Source of the DNA: Cellulophaga sp. RHA19
GTDB lineage: Bacteria > Bacteroidota > Bacteroidia > Flavobacteriales > Flavobacteriaceae
DNA: 64,000 bases
Direction: 5' to 3'
NCBI RefSeq assembly: GCF_002813425.1
Contig: NZ_PHUL01000001.1
Span: 2,301,001 to 2,365,000, forward strand
Part shown: positions 8,667 through 18,000 of the stretch, one piece after another
Layout of the letters: each line of letters begins with the position of its first letter
How positions within the stretch are numbered: position 1 is the first letter of the stretch
Program-made: the position numbers and the translations under genes
The notes under the pieces: model-generated
The model's database searches: none
The model's input: the letters and a program-made list of their open reading frames with translations, nothing else
Told to the model about the DNA's origin: nothing

Positions 8667-9599
8667 ATGCAAGACGGAATTTACGCAAAATTCAATACTA
8701 CTAAAGGAGAAATTTTAGTAAAATTAACGCACGATAAAACACCAGGTACAGTTGGTAACTTTGTAGCCTTAGCAGAAGGTAACTTAGAGAACTCTGTAAA
8801 GCCTCAAGGAACACCATATTATAACGGATTAAAATTTCATAGAGTTATACCAGATTTTATGATACAAGGTGGTTGCCCATTAGGAACAGGTACTGGAGAT
8901 GCAGGTTATAAGTTTGATGATGAGTTTCACCCAGATTTAACACATTCTGGTCCTGGAGTATTATCTATGGCTAATGCAGGTCCTGGTACAAACGGTAGTC
9001 AGTTTTTTATAACTCACATTGCTACACCTTGGTTAGATAACAAACACACAGTTTTTGGAAACGTAGAGAGCGGACAAGATGTTGTAGATGCTATTGCACA
9101 AGATGATACTATTGAAAGTTTAGAAATAGTTAGAGTTGGTGCAGAAGCAGAAAAATGGAATGCTGTTGAAGCTTTTAGAACTTTTGAAGGTTCTAGAGAA
9201 AAAAGATTAGCTGAAGAAAAAGCTAATGCAGAAGCTGAAATGGAAAAATTAGCAGCAGGTTTTGAGTCAACAGATTCTGGACTACGTTACAAAATTATTC
9301 AAACAGGTAGTGGAGCACAAGCAGAAAGTGGTAAAACAGTATCTGTACATTATGAAGGTTCTTTAACTAGTGGTCAAGTTTTTGACTCATCATACAAAAG
9401 AAACCAACCAATAGATTTTCAATTAGGAGTAGGACAAGTAATTCCAGGTTGGGATGAAGGTATTGCTTTATTAAAAGTAGGAGACAAAGCGCGTTTTGTT
9501 ATACCATCTAATTTAGCATACGGTAGTGCAGGAGCAGGCGGAGTTATACCTCCAAATGCATCACTAATTTTTGATGTAGAATTAATGGATGTAAAATAG
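8667..9599 (+). CDS. Dual-domain peptidyl-prolyl isomerase: cyclophilin fused to FKBP
   Basis: 310 aa without a signal peptide. Residues 1-170 are a cyclophilin: FHRVIPDFMIQGG with the catalytic Arg, GSQFFITH, and WLDNKHTVFG. A charged helical linker (about 170-200, rich in E, K and A) leads to an FKBP domain at 205-310: VSVHYEGSL, GQVFDSSY, VIPGWDEGIALLKVGDKARFVIPS, and AYGSAGAGGVIPPNASLIFDVEL. Both domains catalyse cis-trans isomerisation of X-Pro bonds and often act as chaperones. Fusions of the two unrelated families (dual-family immunophilins) are known but uncommon. It has its own strong promoter and terminator, so it is a single-gene unit. Confidence 0.95.
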   Translation: MQDGIYAKFNTTKGEILVKLTHDKTPGTVGNFVALAEGNLENSVKPQGTPYYNGLKFHRVIPDFMIQGGCPLGTGTGDAGYKFDDEFHPDLTHSGPGVLSMANAGPGTNGSQFFITHIATPWLDNKHTVFGNVESGQDVVDAIAQDDTIESLEIVRVGAEAEKWNAVEAFRTFEGSREKRLAEEKANAEAEMEKLAAGFESTDSGLRYKIIQTGSGAQAESGKTVSVHYEGSLTSGQVFDSSYKRNQPIDFQLGVGQVIPGWDEGIALLKVGDKARFVIPSNLAYGSAGAGGVIPPNASLIFDVELMDVK

Positions 9600-9632
9600 T
9601 TTTAAAAACTACTACGCATAATTTTTTTTAAG

Positions 9633-9660
9633 GCCTCTCTTTTCTAAAGAGAGGTTTTTT
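9633..9660 (+). terminator. Intrinsic terminator of the PPIase gene
   Basis: GCCTCTCTT pairs with AAGAGAGG around a 4-base loop, followed by a run of T. It lies 34 bp after the stop codon. Confidence 0.85.
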
Positions 9661-9985
9661 CGTTTATATAAAAAACTACCATTTACACTTACAGTAAGTA
9701 AAATAATATTTACAACAATTAGTACAGATAAAATAAGAAAAAAAGTAATCATACTTATATAGGTTAATTTGTTCAAATTAAGGTTTATACTTACATAACA
9801 ATTATGTTAACAAAAACCCTACCAACTTTCTTCATATAACTTAGGGGGTGTTAATTATATGTACTTCTTTAGGTAGATTCACATTTGTTAAAAGGGTTGC
9901 GTAAAAAGTTAATTTAATTGTAATTTTTGCGTAATTTTGCATCTAATTATAAGCAAATTAGGTGTTTAATAAAGTATTTGTTGGT
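9661..9985. other. Non-coding interval upstream of the YfiT-like gene
   Basis: About 325 bp of AT-rich DNA without a convincing ORF. A TAATTTTG box at 9931-9938, preceded by TTAATTTAATTG-type sequence, is a plausible -7 element for the gene at 9986, but its -33 element is weak. I see no tRNA fold or repeat here. Confidence 0.4.
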
Positions 9986-10531
9986 ATGAAAAGTAGTACG
10001 CTAGAATCATTAAAATATCCAATAGGACATTTTTCGTGTCCTACTGAAATTTCTATTCAGGAAATAAATAAATGGATAACTGTTTTAGAATCTTTTCCAG
10101 TTAAGCTTACAAATATTGTATTAAATTTAAATGAAGAACAATTAAATACACCTTACAGACCAAACGGATGGACGGTTATACAATTAGTGCACCATATAGC
10201 AGATAGTCATCACAATAGTTATACGCGTTTTAAATGGGCACTTACAGAAGATGCACCTGTTATAAAAGCATATGAAGAAAAAGATTGGGCTAATTTGGTA
10301 GATGCTTCTACATCACCAGTAATATTGTCTTTAAATTACATAACTGCACTACACGCAAAATTGGTTTATTTATTAAAAGGGTTAACTGATGATCAACTAA
10401 ATAGATCTTTTATTCACCCTTATGGCAAAACAAAAGTTACAGTAGCAGAAAATATTGGTAGTTATGCTTGGCATAGCAATCACCACTATGCACATATAAA
10501 AAATCTATGTGAAAGAGAGGAATGGTTTTAA
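9986..10531 (+). CDS. DinB/YfiT-like putative metal-dependent hydrolase
   Basis: 181 aa, four-helix DinB-like fold. It begins after a short leader with LKYPIGHFSCP, the conserved opening of the YfiT subfamily. Metal-ligand histidines are visible in HHIADSHHNSY (about 63-73 from this start) and WHSNHHYAHI near the C-terminus, giving the three-His site of the family. Members include thiol-dependent S-transferases such as BstA. I place the start at the ATG 9986 rather than the in-frame GTG at 9962, since homologues begin a few residues before the YPIG motif. Its stop is 1 bp from the stop of the convergent thioredoxin-like gene. Confidence 0.85.
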   Translation: MKSSTLESLKYPIGHFSCPTEISIQEINKWITVLESFPVKLTNIVLNLNEEQLNTPYRPNGWTVIQLVHHIADSHHNSYTRFKWALTEDAPVIKAYEEKDWANLVDASTSPVILSLNYITALHAKLVYLLKGLTDDQLNRSFIHPYGKTKVTVAENIGSYAWHSNHHYAHIKNLCEREEWF

Positions 10532-10532
10532 G

Positions 10533-11087
10533 TTACTTCCATTTAATATTACAACCTATACTTGGTTTTTGTTCTGGATTAATAAGCTCTCCTTTGTATA
10601 AAGCATCTAAAGCATTTCTTAAGTCTCTTCCGTTTAGTGGTATTCCGTTTCCTGGTCTAGAATCATCTAATTGTCCGCGATACACTAATTTTAAATCAGA
10701 ATTAAAAAGATAAAAATCTGGAGTACAAGCAGCATCATAAGCTTTTGCTATTTCTTGGCTTTCATCATACAAATAAGGAAAACTGTACTTATTTTCTATA
10801 GCAACCTTTGCCATTAGGTTTGGAGCATCTTGCGGGTAGTTTATGACATCGTTACTTGAAATTGCAACAAAATTAAAACCTTTACTTTTATAATCATTAG
10901 CAATTTTTACAAGCTCTGGATTTACGTGAATTACAAAAGGGCAATGATTACAAATAAAGGCAATTACAGTGCCTTTTTCTCCTTTACAGCTATCTAAAGC
11001 AATAAATGTATCTGTTGTAGTGTCTAAAAGATTAAAATTAGGAGCAACCGTTCCTAAAGCTAACATATTACTTGGTGTACGAGCCAT
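10533..11087 (-). CDS. Thioredoxin-fold redoxin (AhpC/TSA-like)
   Basis: 184 aa, cytoplasmic (no signal peptide). A thioredoxin fold carries the active-site CNHCPF at about residues 46-51, in the place of the classical CxxC. Other family features are GTVAPNFNLLDT, ISSNDVINYPQD, a second Cys in DAACTPDFYLF, and YRGQLDDSRPGN. This is the small redoxin group often found in Bacteroidota and cyanobacteria, probably a thiol peroxidase or disulfide reductase; the substrate is unknown. The intergenic space to the convergent YfiT gene is a single base. Confidence 0.85.
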   Translation of the reverse strand: MARTPSNMLALGTVAPNFNLLDTTTDTFIALDSCKGEKGTVIAFICNHCPFVIHVNPELVKIANDYKSKGFNFVAISSNDVINYPQDAPNLMAKVAIENKYSFPYLYDESQEIAKAYDAACTPDFYLFNSDLKLVYRGQLDDSRPGNGIPLNGRDLRNALDALYKGELINPEQKPSIGCNIKWK

Positions 11088-11153
11088 TTTGTTTTATTTA
11101 AATGTAGCTGTTAAAATAACTATATTTGAATGGTAAAGGTAAAAATAATAGAT

Positions 11154-11492
11154 ATGAAAGAGCAAATTACGTGGTCAGATTTTTCTAAAATTGATATGCG
11201 TGTAGGAACTATTATTGATGTTAATGATTTTCCTGAAGCACGTAACCCAGCGTATCAATTAAAAATAGATTTTGGTGAAGAAATTGGTGTTTTAAAAACA
11301 TCTGCACAAATAACATTGCGTTATACTAAAGAACAGTTGCTAAACAGGCAAATTATGGCAGTTGTAAACTTCCCTAAAAAACAGATAGCTAATTTTATGA
11401 GTGAATGTTTAGTTATGGGAGCAGTAGAGGGTAAAGATGTAATATTATTAAGCCCTGATGCTAAAGTGCCAAACGGATTAAAAATAGGATAG
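11154..11492 (+). CDS. csaA: CsaA-like tRNA-binding domain protein
   Basis: 112 aa, consisting of one OB-fold tRNA-binding domain as in CsaA and the C-termini of MetRS and Arc1p/EMAPII. Motifs: FSKIDMRVGTIIDV, ARNPAYQLKIDFGEEIG, and VNFPKKQIANFMSECLVMGA. CsaA was described as an export-related chaperone and binds tRNA. I choose the ATG at 11154 over 11130, because homologues begin close to the TWSDFxKIDMRVG motif. Divergent from the redoxin gene. Confidence 0.9.
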   Translation: MKEQITWSDFSKIDMRVGTIIDVNDFPEARNPAYQLKIDFGEEIGVLKTSAQITLRYTKEQLLNRQIMAVVNFPKKQIANFMSECLVMGAVEGKDVILLSPDAKVPNGLKIG

Positions 11493-11503
11493 TTGCTTAA
11501 CAA

Positions 11504-11536
11504 AAAAATCTCGAGTTGTTAGCCCGAGATTTTTAT
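11504..11536. terminator. Intrinsic terminator between convergent genes
   Basis: AAAAATCTCG pairs with CGAGATTTTT across a loop of about 10 bases. It sits between the CsaA-like gene and the M14 peptidase gene and can serve both. Confidence 0.75.
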
Positions 11537-11551
11537 AGTTGATTAGAACTT

Positions 11552-14068
11552 TTACATCATTTTACCAAAATAAATGGCATTCATTAAAAGTTTGTTAGTG
11601 CCAAACCAAAAGGCTCTAAAATTAGTGTTATCTGTAAATAAAATAACTTGTCCTTTACCATAACCACTTGTCTTAAACGGAACACTATTTTTTAGCACAG
11701 CTAAATTTTCTTTAGAAATATAACCACTTAATAAGGGGTTGTTAGTGTATTGTATAGGGTTGTTATAACTATTCTTATCTGGAGTAATGTAAATGTTAGT
11801 ATTCCTAAATAGTGGTAGTTTATCATTTTTATACCCGTAATTTATAGGATGAGAACGGTCTAGCTTTGCTTCAAAAATTGCACCACCGGTTACTTGTGCG
11901 CCTCTAAAATCTCTACGTTTATCAAAAGGAATATTTTTGGCTACAATAGCAGAATCCCTTTTAAAATCTATTTTTAAAAGCTCGTTAGAATTTAACCAGT
12001 ATGCAGCATTTCTGTATCCAATTAAAGTGCCGCCAGCTTTAACCCAATCTTTAATTTTAGCAACAGAACTTTTGTCTAAAGCACTACCATAAACACTAGG
12101 TATAATAAGAGCTGTATATCTACTTAAATCTACTCTAGAAAAATAATCTGTATCTAGTTTGGTAATTTTCATATTGTAACGCTGGTCAAACAAATGCCAT
12201 ATTTCTCCTGCATCTGCATAGGTTACACCACTACCAACTAGTAAGCCTACTTGTTGTTTTTTAATAGGATCAAACTCATTACTACCTAAATCTATTCCTT
12301 TAGTTAGACCTGTACCCACAGCAGTCACTTTTAAATTGTTTTCTTCTGCTATTTGAAGCATAAACTGTTGCATCTCTGCTTTATTAAGACGTTGGTTTTG
12401 TACAGGAACCATAATAGTACCATAATCATAGCTTTTACCCTCTACAGTAAAGGGCTCTTTACCAACTTTTACTCTAAGGCCAGCCTCTAAAATAGTATTT
12501 AATGCTCTAGGGCTGTAATACTCATTCCACTCAAATAAATAAGCGTAATTACTATTTCCTGTTAAGCTACCAATTAAAGGCTTAAGTTCTTTTATTTCCT
12601 CACCCAAATTACTAAGACTTGTAGTTTCTGTGTAATCTAAATTAAAAGCTAATGGGAATGTCCAGGCAGAAATATCATAAAATAGACTATCTGTAAATGT
12701 TGTTCTTTTTTCGAACATTGCATTTATAAGCCTGTAGTTTTTCTGATTCATAGGAACAACATAACTAGCTCCTTTTTTATAGTTTTTACCGTTAAGAACA
12801 ACATCTGTTTTTAAGTGGTTAAATTTAATGTTATGTCTTTTTAATATGTCTGCTAAGTGCCAAGTTTTAGAGGCGTCTTTATTGTCTCCAAAAATAATAG
12901 CTTTTGTTTTACTTTTTGCTGCTTGTGATTTAGCATTTTTATAAAATTGCTGCTGGTACCCTAATATTTTAGAACGCATATTATATGCAGCTTCTATTGT
13001 AGATAAAGCTGCTGTAAACTGGTTTCTAATTGTAAAAGGGAAAGTAAGTATACCATTTTCACTTTCTTGTACGTGGCCACGAGAACTACCTTGCTCAAAT
13101 AAAATACCAATGCTACCGTTAACGTCAGGAAAAGTAGATCCTTTACCATAATAATAGTCATCATAATTTTCTTCAGAATAATATAAAGAACCAATTTTGT
13201 CAAAAGCTTTGGCGTGATATGTTCCAATTTCTGCTGTTAGCTCTTGATTTATTTTTGGAGTTAATGGGTGTACTCTTGTAGGTTCTCCTGGTTGAAAAAA
13301 GAATGTTGAGTTTGTACCCATTTCATGATGGTCTGTTAAAATATTAGGCAACCATTTATGAAATGTGGTAATCCTTGCTTGACTTTCTGGTAATTGTACA
13401 GGTAACCAGTCACGGTTCATATCAAACCAATAGTGATTAGTACGTCCGTTTGGCCAAGTTTCATGATATTCTCTATCATTACCATCTGGATTCAAATTTT
13501 TGCTTTTGTTGCTGTTTGCCCAATGTGCAAAACGTTGTATACCGTCTGGGTTAAAAGCCGGATCCATTAGAATAACTAAGTTATTTAGTTGTTCTTCAAT
13601 TTCTTTGCCTTGTGCAGCTGCTAAATAGTAAGCATATGCTAAACCAGCATTTGCACCACTTGGCTCATTACCATGAATAGAAAAACCTTGGTAAACAACA
13701 ATAGGTTGGTTGCTGGTATCTGCACTGCTATTTGTATTAGCAATGTGAGCTTGTCTTATGTTTTCTAAATTAGCTTGATTTTTAGCAGAAGTTATAGTTA
13801 ATAATAATATAGGTCTGCCTTCATAAGTTTCACCTCTATTTTCTATAGTAATACGATCACTAGCCTTTGCTAATGCTTTCATATAAAACTGCAATTTATC
13901 ATGAGATACGTGCCACTCACCAACTTCATGACCTATAATATCTATTGGTTTAGGAATGTCTGGGTTGTATGTTACGTTTTGTGGCAGGTAATAATTTAAG
14001 TCTAGTTTTTCTTGTGCTTGGTTTAGTTGAAACACTAGAAAGGCTAGTAAAAAAAGTCTTTTTTTCAT
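11552..14068 (-). CDS. Secreted M14-family zinc carboxypeptidase with C-terminal GATase-like domain
   Basis: 838 aa. A signal peptide (KKRLFLLAFLVFQLNQAQ) is followed by an M14 catalytic domain (about 45-380). The first zinc ligands are in QGFSIHGNEPSGANAG (HxxE), the third in LTDHHEMG; FEQGSSRGH lies in the later catalytic region. The second half has alternating beta/alpha segments (VGLLVGSGVTYADAG, RYTALIIPSVYG, WVKAGGTLIGY), like the glutamine-amidotransferase-like domain found in large Bacteroidota M14 peptidases. It probably digests peptides outside the cell or in the periplasm. No T9SS sorting domain is evident at the C-terminus. Confidence 0.9.
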   Translation of the reverse strand: MKKRLFLLAFLVFQLNQAQEKLDLNYYLPQNVTYNPDIPKPIDIIGHEVGEWHVSHDKLQFYMKALAKASDRITIENRGETYEGRPILLLTITSAKNQANLENIRQAHIANTNSSADTSNQPIVVYQGFSIHGNEPSGANAGLAYAYYLAAAQGKEIEEQLNNLVILMDPAFNPDGIQRFAHWANSNKSKNLNPDGNDREYHETWPNGRTNHYWFDMNRDWLPVQLPESQARITTFHKWLPNILTDHHEMGTNSTFFFQPGEPTRVHPLTPKINQELTAEIGTYHAKAFDKIGSLYYSEENYDDYYYGKGSTFPDVNGSIGILFEQGSSRGHVQESENGILTFPFTIRNQFTAALSTIEAAYNMRSKILGYQQQFYKNAKSQAAKSKTKAIIFGDNKDASKTWHLADILKRHNIKFNHLKTDVVLNGKNYKKGASYVVPMNQKNYRLINAMFEKRTTFTDSLFYDISAWTFPLAFNLDYTETTSLSNLGEEIKELKPLIGSLTGNSNYAYLFEWNEYYSPRALNTILEAGLRVKVGKEPFTVEGKSYDYGTIMVPVQNQRLNKAEMQQFMLQIAEENNLKVTAVGTGLTKGIDLGSNEFDPIKKQQVGLLVGSGVTYADAGEIWHLFDQRYNMKITKLDTDYFSRVDLSRYTALIIPSVYGSALDKSSVAKIKDWVKAGGTLIGYRNAAYWLNSNELLKIDFKRDSAIVAKNIPFDKRRDFRGAQVTGGAIFEAKLDRSHPINYGYKNDKLPLFRNTNIYITPDKNSYNNPIQYTNNPLLSGYISKENLAVLKNSVPFKTSGYGKGQVILFTDNTNFRAFWFGTNKLLMNAIYFGKMM

Positions 14069-14090
14069 AGGTGAGTTAGTTTTTGAAAAT

Positions 14091-14120
14091 AAAAAAAGCG
14101 ACCCTTTTAAAGGGTCGCTT
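14091..14120 (-). terminator. Intrinsic terminator after the DUF3276 gene
   Basis: A 10-bp stem (AAGCGACCCT / AGGGTCGCTT), followed on the minus strand by a run of T. It ends the DUF3276 transcript 22 bp after its stop, so the downstream M14 gene probably has its own promoter. Confidence 0.85.
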
Positions 14121-14142
14121 AAAGATACATTTTTTTTAGAAT

Positions 14143-14517
14143 TTAAATGTCGTCAAAGCTTACGTTTGTAAAGCTACTTGCTGTTGCAGTTTCTTCAACT
14201 ACGTTAGAATGTTCTTCTTTTTTAAAATCTTTTTGGTGTCTGTCAGAAATTACTTCCTCGCCTTTTTCTTCAATAATGTAGTCCATCATTTCATTTAAAA
14301 TCTCTTTAAACGGAGTAAAATCTTCTTTATACAAGTAGATTTTATGTTTTTTATAATGGAAAGACCCATCATCATGTGTAAATTTTTTACTCTCAGTAAC
14401 CGTTAAATAATAATCTCCAGCCTTAGTACTCCTCACATCAAAAAAATAAGTCCGTCTACCGGCTCTTAATACTTTTGAATAAATCTCTTCCTGATCCATT
14501 AGTTCTTTTTCACTCAT
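14143..14517 (-). CDS. DUF3276 / PUR-alpha-like nucleic-acid-binding protein
   Basis: 124 aa. The core IYSKVLRAGRRTYFFDVRSTKAGDYYLTVTESKK, followed by YKKHKIYLYKEDFTPFKEIL, is the PUR repeat fold of the DUF3276 family, restricted mainly to Bacteroidota. Crystal structures of relatives resemble eukaryotic PUR-alpha and suggest single-stranded nucleic-acid binding. The C-terminal 25 residues are acidic and probably disordered. Single-gene unit with its own terminator. Confidence 0.88.
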   Translation of the reverse strand: MSEKELMDQEEIYSKVLRAGRRTYFFDVRSTKAGDYYLTVTESKKFTHDDGSFHYKKHKIYLYKEDFTPFKEILNEMMDYIIEEKGEEVISDRHQKDFKKEEHSNVVEETATASSFTNVSFDDI

Positions 14518-14598
14518 TGTTATAGTTATCTTGTTAGTGTAATGTTATCATAGTATTCCTCAAAAATGGAAAAAAAATAACTAATTGACAACATTTTT

Positions 14599-16356
14599 CT
14601 AACTTTCTTTCTCAGAGAGTTGACTATTATAAAGAGCTTTGTAATAGCCGTCTATCTCATACAATGAGTTATGAGTTCCTTCTTGAACTACTTTTCCGTG
14701 ATCTAAAATTATAATTTTGTCTGCATTTTTTGCAGAAGATACTCTATGACTTACTATTAGAGTAGTTTTGTTTTTAGACGCTGTTTTAAGATTGTTTAAT
14801 ATTTTTTCTTCAGTTTCTGTATCTACAGCAGAAAGGCAGTCATCAAAAAGGTAAATTTTAGGATCCTTTAGTAGTGCTCTGGCAATAGATACACGTTGTT
14901 TTTGGCCACCACTTAGGGTAATACCTCTTTCACCCAATACAGTGTCGTACTTTTCTTTAAAGTTCATAATATTTTTATGAACAACAGCTTTTTTGGCTAC
15001 AGCAATTATCTCATCATCTGTAGCATTCTCTTTACCAAATTTAATATTATCTTTTATAGAGTCAGAAAATAAGAATGCATCTTGTGGTACAGCACCAATA
15101 TTTTGCCTTAAACAATCTAGGTTTACATTTTTAATAGGAGTATCATCTATAAGTATATTACCAGAAGAAACATCGTACAGCCTAGCAATAAGGTCTAATA
15201 TTGTAGATTTTCCGCTACCTGTTTTACCAATAATAGCTACAGTTTCTCCAGAATTTATAGTAAAAGAAACATTGTTTAAAGCTGTAATATTAGTATCGTC
15301 ATAAGTAAAACTTACATTTTTAAACTCTATTTTACCATTAATCTCCATAAGATTAGTAACGGTATTTTTAATCTCAGGCTCTTCTTGTAAAAACTCGTTT
15401 ATACGTTCTTGTGATGCTTCTGCTCTTTGTATTATAGATGTTAACCAACCAACAATAGCAACAGGCCACGTAAGCATATTTACATAAATAATAAATTCAG
15501 CAATAAGGCCAATACTTTCTATTTCTCCATTTAAATATTGTTTACCACCAACATAAATAACAATAATATTACTAATACCAATTAGTAAAACCATCAGTGG
15601 AAAAAACCAAGCATTTATTTTAACCAAAGACATACTTTTATCTTTGCCCTCATTAGCTAAAGACACAAGTTCTTTATTGGTACGATTTTCTATACCATAT
15701 GCTTTAATAACAGATATACCAGAGAAAGATTCTTGTGCAAACGTAGAAAGTTTACTTAAAAACTGCTGTACAACTGTACTACGTTTGTGTATAAGCTTAC
15801 TAATTTTATAAATTAGAACTGATAAAATAGGTAATGGTATAAGCGTGTAAATTGCTAGTGTAGGAGCTTTAGAATACATTATGGGTATTATGCAGGCAAA
15901 CAATGTAATGGTGTTCATTCCGTACATTAATGCAGGTCCGCAATACATTCTAACCTGACTAACATCTTCGCTAATCCTGTTCATTAAATCTCCAGTTCTA
16001 TTCTTTTTGTAAAAATTAAGACTTAGTTTTTGGTAGTGGTCATACACTTCATTTTTTAAATCGTACTCTATATGTCTAGATACGTTTATAATGGTTTGTC
16101 TCATTAAAAAAGTAAAAAAACCAGATAAAAGTGCAGCACCTAAAATTATAAGGATATAGTCTAGTAAATGCCCTTTAACTAATTCTATAGATATATTATC
16201 TTGATTAATAAACTCTTTTACTACGTTTATAGATTTGTTTACGTAAGGAGGCATTACTAATGAAAATACACGTGCAATTACAGTAATAATAATACCAATA
16301 GTAAGTTTAAGCCAATATTTTTTAAAGTACTTATTTATATGTTTTAACTCTTTCAT
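14599..16356 (-). CDS. ABC exporter half-transporter (fused permease and ATPase)
   Basis: 585 aa. Residues 1-320 form a six-helix type I exporter domain; residues 335-580 form the ATPase. Walker A is IIGKTGSGKST, the signature is LSGGQKQRVSIARAL, Walker B is IYLFDDCLSAVD, and the switch histidine is in IVSHR. It resembles the MdlB/lipid A-multidrug exporter group and probably works as a homodimer, since no partner gene is adjacent. Substrate unknown. The divergent neighbour is nusB, with a 169-bp interval. Confidence 0.92.
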   Translation of the reverse strand: MKELKHINKYFKKYWLKLTIGIIITVIARVFSLVMPPYVNKSINVVKEFINQDNISIELVKGHLLDYILIILGAALLSGFFTFLMRQTIINVSRHIEYDLKNEVYDHYQKLSLNFYKKNRTGDLMNRISEDVSQVRMYCGPALMYGMNTITLFACIIPIMYSKAPTLAIYTLIPLPILSVLIYKISKLIHKRSTVVQQFLSKLSTFAQESFSGISVIKAYGIENRTNKELVSLANEGKDKSMSLVKINAWFFPLMVLLIGISNIIVIYVGGKQYLNGEIESIGLIAEFIIYVNMLTWPVAIVGWLTSIIQRAEASQERINEFLQEEPEIKNTVTNLMEINGKIEFKNVSFTYDDTNITALNNVSFTINSGETVAIIGKTGSGKSTILDLIARLYDVSSGNILIDDTPIKNVNLDCLRQNIGAVPQDAFLFSDSIKDNIKFGKENATDDEIIAVAKKAVVHKNIMNFKEKYDTVLGERGITLSGGQKQRVSIARALLKDPKIYLFDDCLSAVDTETEEKILNNLKTASKNKTTLIVSHRVSSAKNADKIIILDHGKVVQEGTHNSLYEIDGYYKALYNSQLSEKES

Positions 16357-16525
16357 TTACTTTTAAGGATAGTGGTGTTGTACTAAGTTGGCAAAGATAG
16401 GTTTTTGAAGTATAACCTTATGTTATCATTATCATAAGATAAAAACTTACTACAATTGGTACATTTGAAAAATATAATAGTACTTTTGCAAAATATAATT
16501 TTTAACAAATTAAAGTTCTTTTTCA

Positions 16526-17473
16526 ATGCTAACAAGAAGGCATATTAGGGTTAAAGTAATGCAATGCATCTACGCCCTCACTCATTCACAAGATGACACA
16601 CTAGAAAAACAAGTAAAGTTTTTAAAGTACAGTGTAGATAGTATGTATACATTATACTTACTAATGTTAAGTTTGTTGGTAGAACTGCAAAAAAGAGCAG
16701 AAGAGCAAGCAGATATTACGGCCAAAAGTTATTTGGGTAACGTTTCTGATGCTTATCCAGACCGCAAAAAATTTGTAAACAATAAAGTGTTGTTGCAAAT
16801 AGCAGACAACAAGTTACTACTTGAAGAATTGTCTAGCAGAAAATTAAATGACTGGTACTTAAACGAGGAGTACATTAGGTTAATTTACAAAGAGGTAATA
16901 GAAAGTGAATATTATACAACTTATATGACTAGTAAAACTAGTAGCTATGAGGAAGATAAAAATTTACTTGCAGATCTTTTTAAAAATGTAATAGCGCCTA
17001 ACGAAAAAATTTACGACTATTTTGAAGACGATAAATTAACGTGGGTAGATGATATTCCTATTGTAAATACTTTTGTTTTAAAGCTAATAAAAAAAGCTAA
17101 ACCGGAAGCTATAGAATCTTACTTTTTGCCAGAGCTTTTAAAAGAAGACGATGATATGGTGTATGCAAAGCAATTGCTTACTAAAACACTATTAAATGAT
17201 GCGGAATATGTTAAAGAAATTGTAGGTAAAACTCCAAATTGGGATAAAGATCGTATTGCAGATATAGATGGTATTTTACTTAAAATGGCAATTTGTGAGC
17301 TTTTAAATTTCCCTTCTATTCCAGAGAAAGTAACTATAAATGAGTTCTTAGAGATTGCTAAAGAATACTCTACACCTAAAAGTAGCATTTTTATAAATGG
17401 TATTTTAGATAAGCTTGTACGTGAGTATAAAAGTGAAGGAAAGTTAAAAAAAATAGGTAGAGGTTTATTATAA
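16526..17473 (+). CDS. nusB: Transcription antitermination factor NusB, long Bacteroidota form
   Basis: 315 aa, about twice the usual 130-150. The start MLTRRHIRVKVMQCIYAL and the C-terminal half (NWDKDRIADIDGILLKMAICELLNFPSIPEKVTINEFLEIAKEYS, in pieces) are typical NusB. About 150 extra residues are inserted in the N-terminal half. NusB with NusE (S10) binds boxA RNA and supports rRNA transcription. The next genes are the DUF1573 protein and yajC, closely spaced, as commonly seen in this family of bacteria. Confidence 0.93.
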   Translation: MLTRRHIRVKVMQCIYALTHSQDDTLEKQVKFLKYSVDSMYTLYLLMLSLLVELQKRAEEQADITAKSYLGNVSDAYPDRKKFVNNKVLLQIADNKLLLEELSSRKLNDWYLNEEYIRLIYKEVIESEYYTTYMTSKTSSYEEDKNLLADLFKNVIAPNEKIYDYFEDDKLTWVDDIPIVNTFVLKLIKKAKPEAIESYFLPELLKEDDDMVYAKQLLTKTLLNDAEYVKEIVGKTPNWDKDRIADIDGILLKMAICELLNFPSIPEKVTINEFLEIAKEYSTPKSSIFINGILDKLVREYKSEGKLKKIGRGLL

Positions 17474-17517
17474 AAAATATTCATTAATTTTGTGTAAACA
17501 AAATAAAAACTAGAATT

Positions 17518-17997
17518 ATGAAAAAAATTATTTTACTATTTGGAGTAGCTGTGTTTGCTATGTCATTTACAGCTTGTAAAGACAATGCTTCTAATAAAAT
17601 AATTATGGCGAATGTAGATAATGCTGCAGAGAGAGATAGCAATGCTAAAAACTTGCCAGAAATGAGTTTTGATAGAACTGAGTTTGATTTTGGTACTATA
17701 ACACAAGGAACTCCACAGCAAACAGTTTTTACATTTACTAATACTGGTACAGCACCTTTAATTATTACAGATGCAAAAAGTACTTGTGGATGTACTATTC
17801 CAGAATATCCAAAAAACAAAGCAATTGCTCCAGGAGAATCTGGTGAGTTGTTAGTTAAGTTTAACGGATCTGGTCAAAACCAAGTAACTAAAGCAGTAAC
17901 AGTAACTGCAAATACAGCAAAAGGAAGAGAAACTTTACGTATCAAAGCTTTTGTTAACCCTAAAAATGGTGCAGCAGCGTCTATACCAACAAAATAA
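17518..17997 (+). CDS. DUF1573 lipoprotein (Ig-like)
   Basis: 159 aa. The signal peptide ends in a lipobox (SFTAC, Cys20). Residues 55-150 form a DUF1573 Ig-like domain: FDFGTITQGTPQQTVFTFTN, then STCGCTIPEYP. The conserved CxC may form a redox or metal site. Role unknown; probably anchored in the cell envelope. It lies between nusB (44-bp gap) and yajC (3-bp gap), which suggests one transcript. Confidence 0.88.
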   Translation: MKKIILLFGVAVFAMSFTACKDNASNKIIMANVDNAAERDSNAKNLPEMSFDRTEFDFGTITQGTPQQTVFTFTNTGTAPLIITDAKSTCGCTIPEYPKNKAIAPGESGELLVKFNGSGQNQVTKAVTVTANTAKGRETLRIKAFVNPKNGAAASIPTK

Positions 17998-18000
17998 AGA

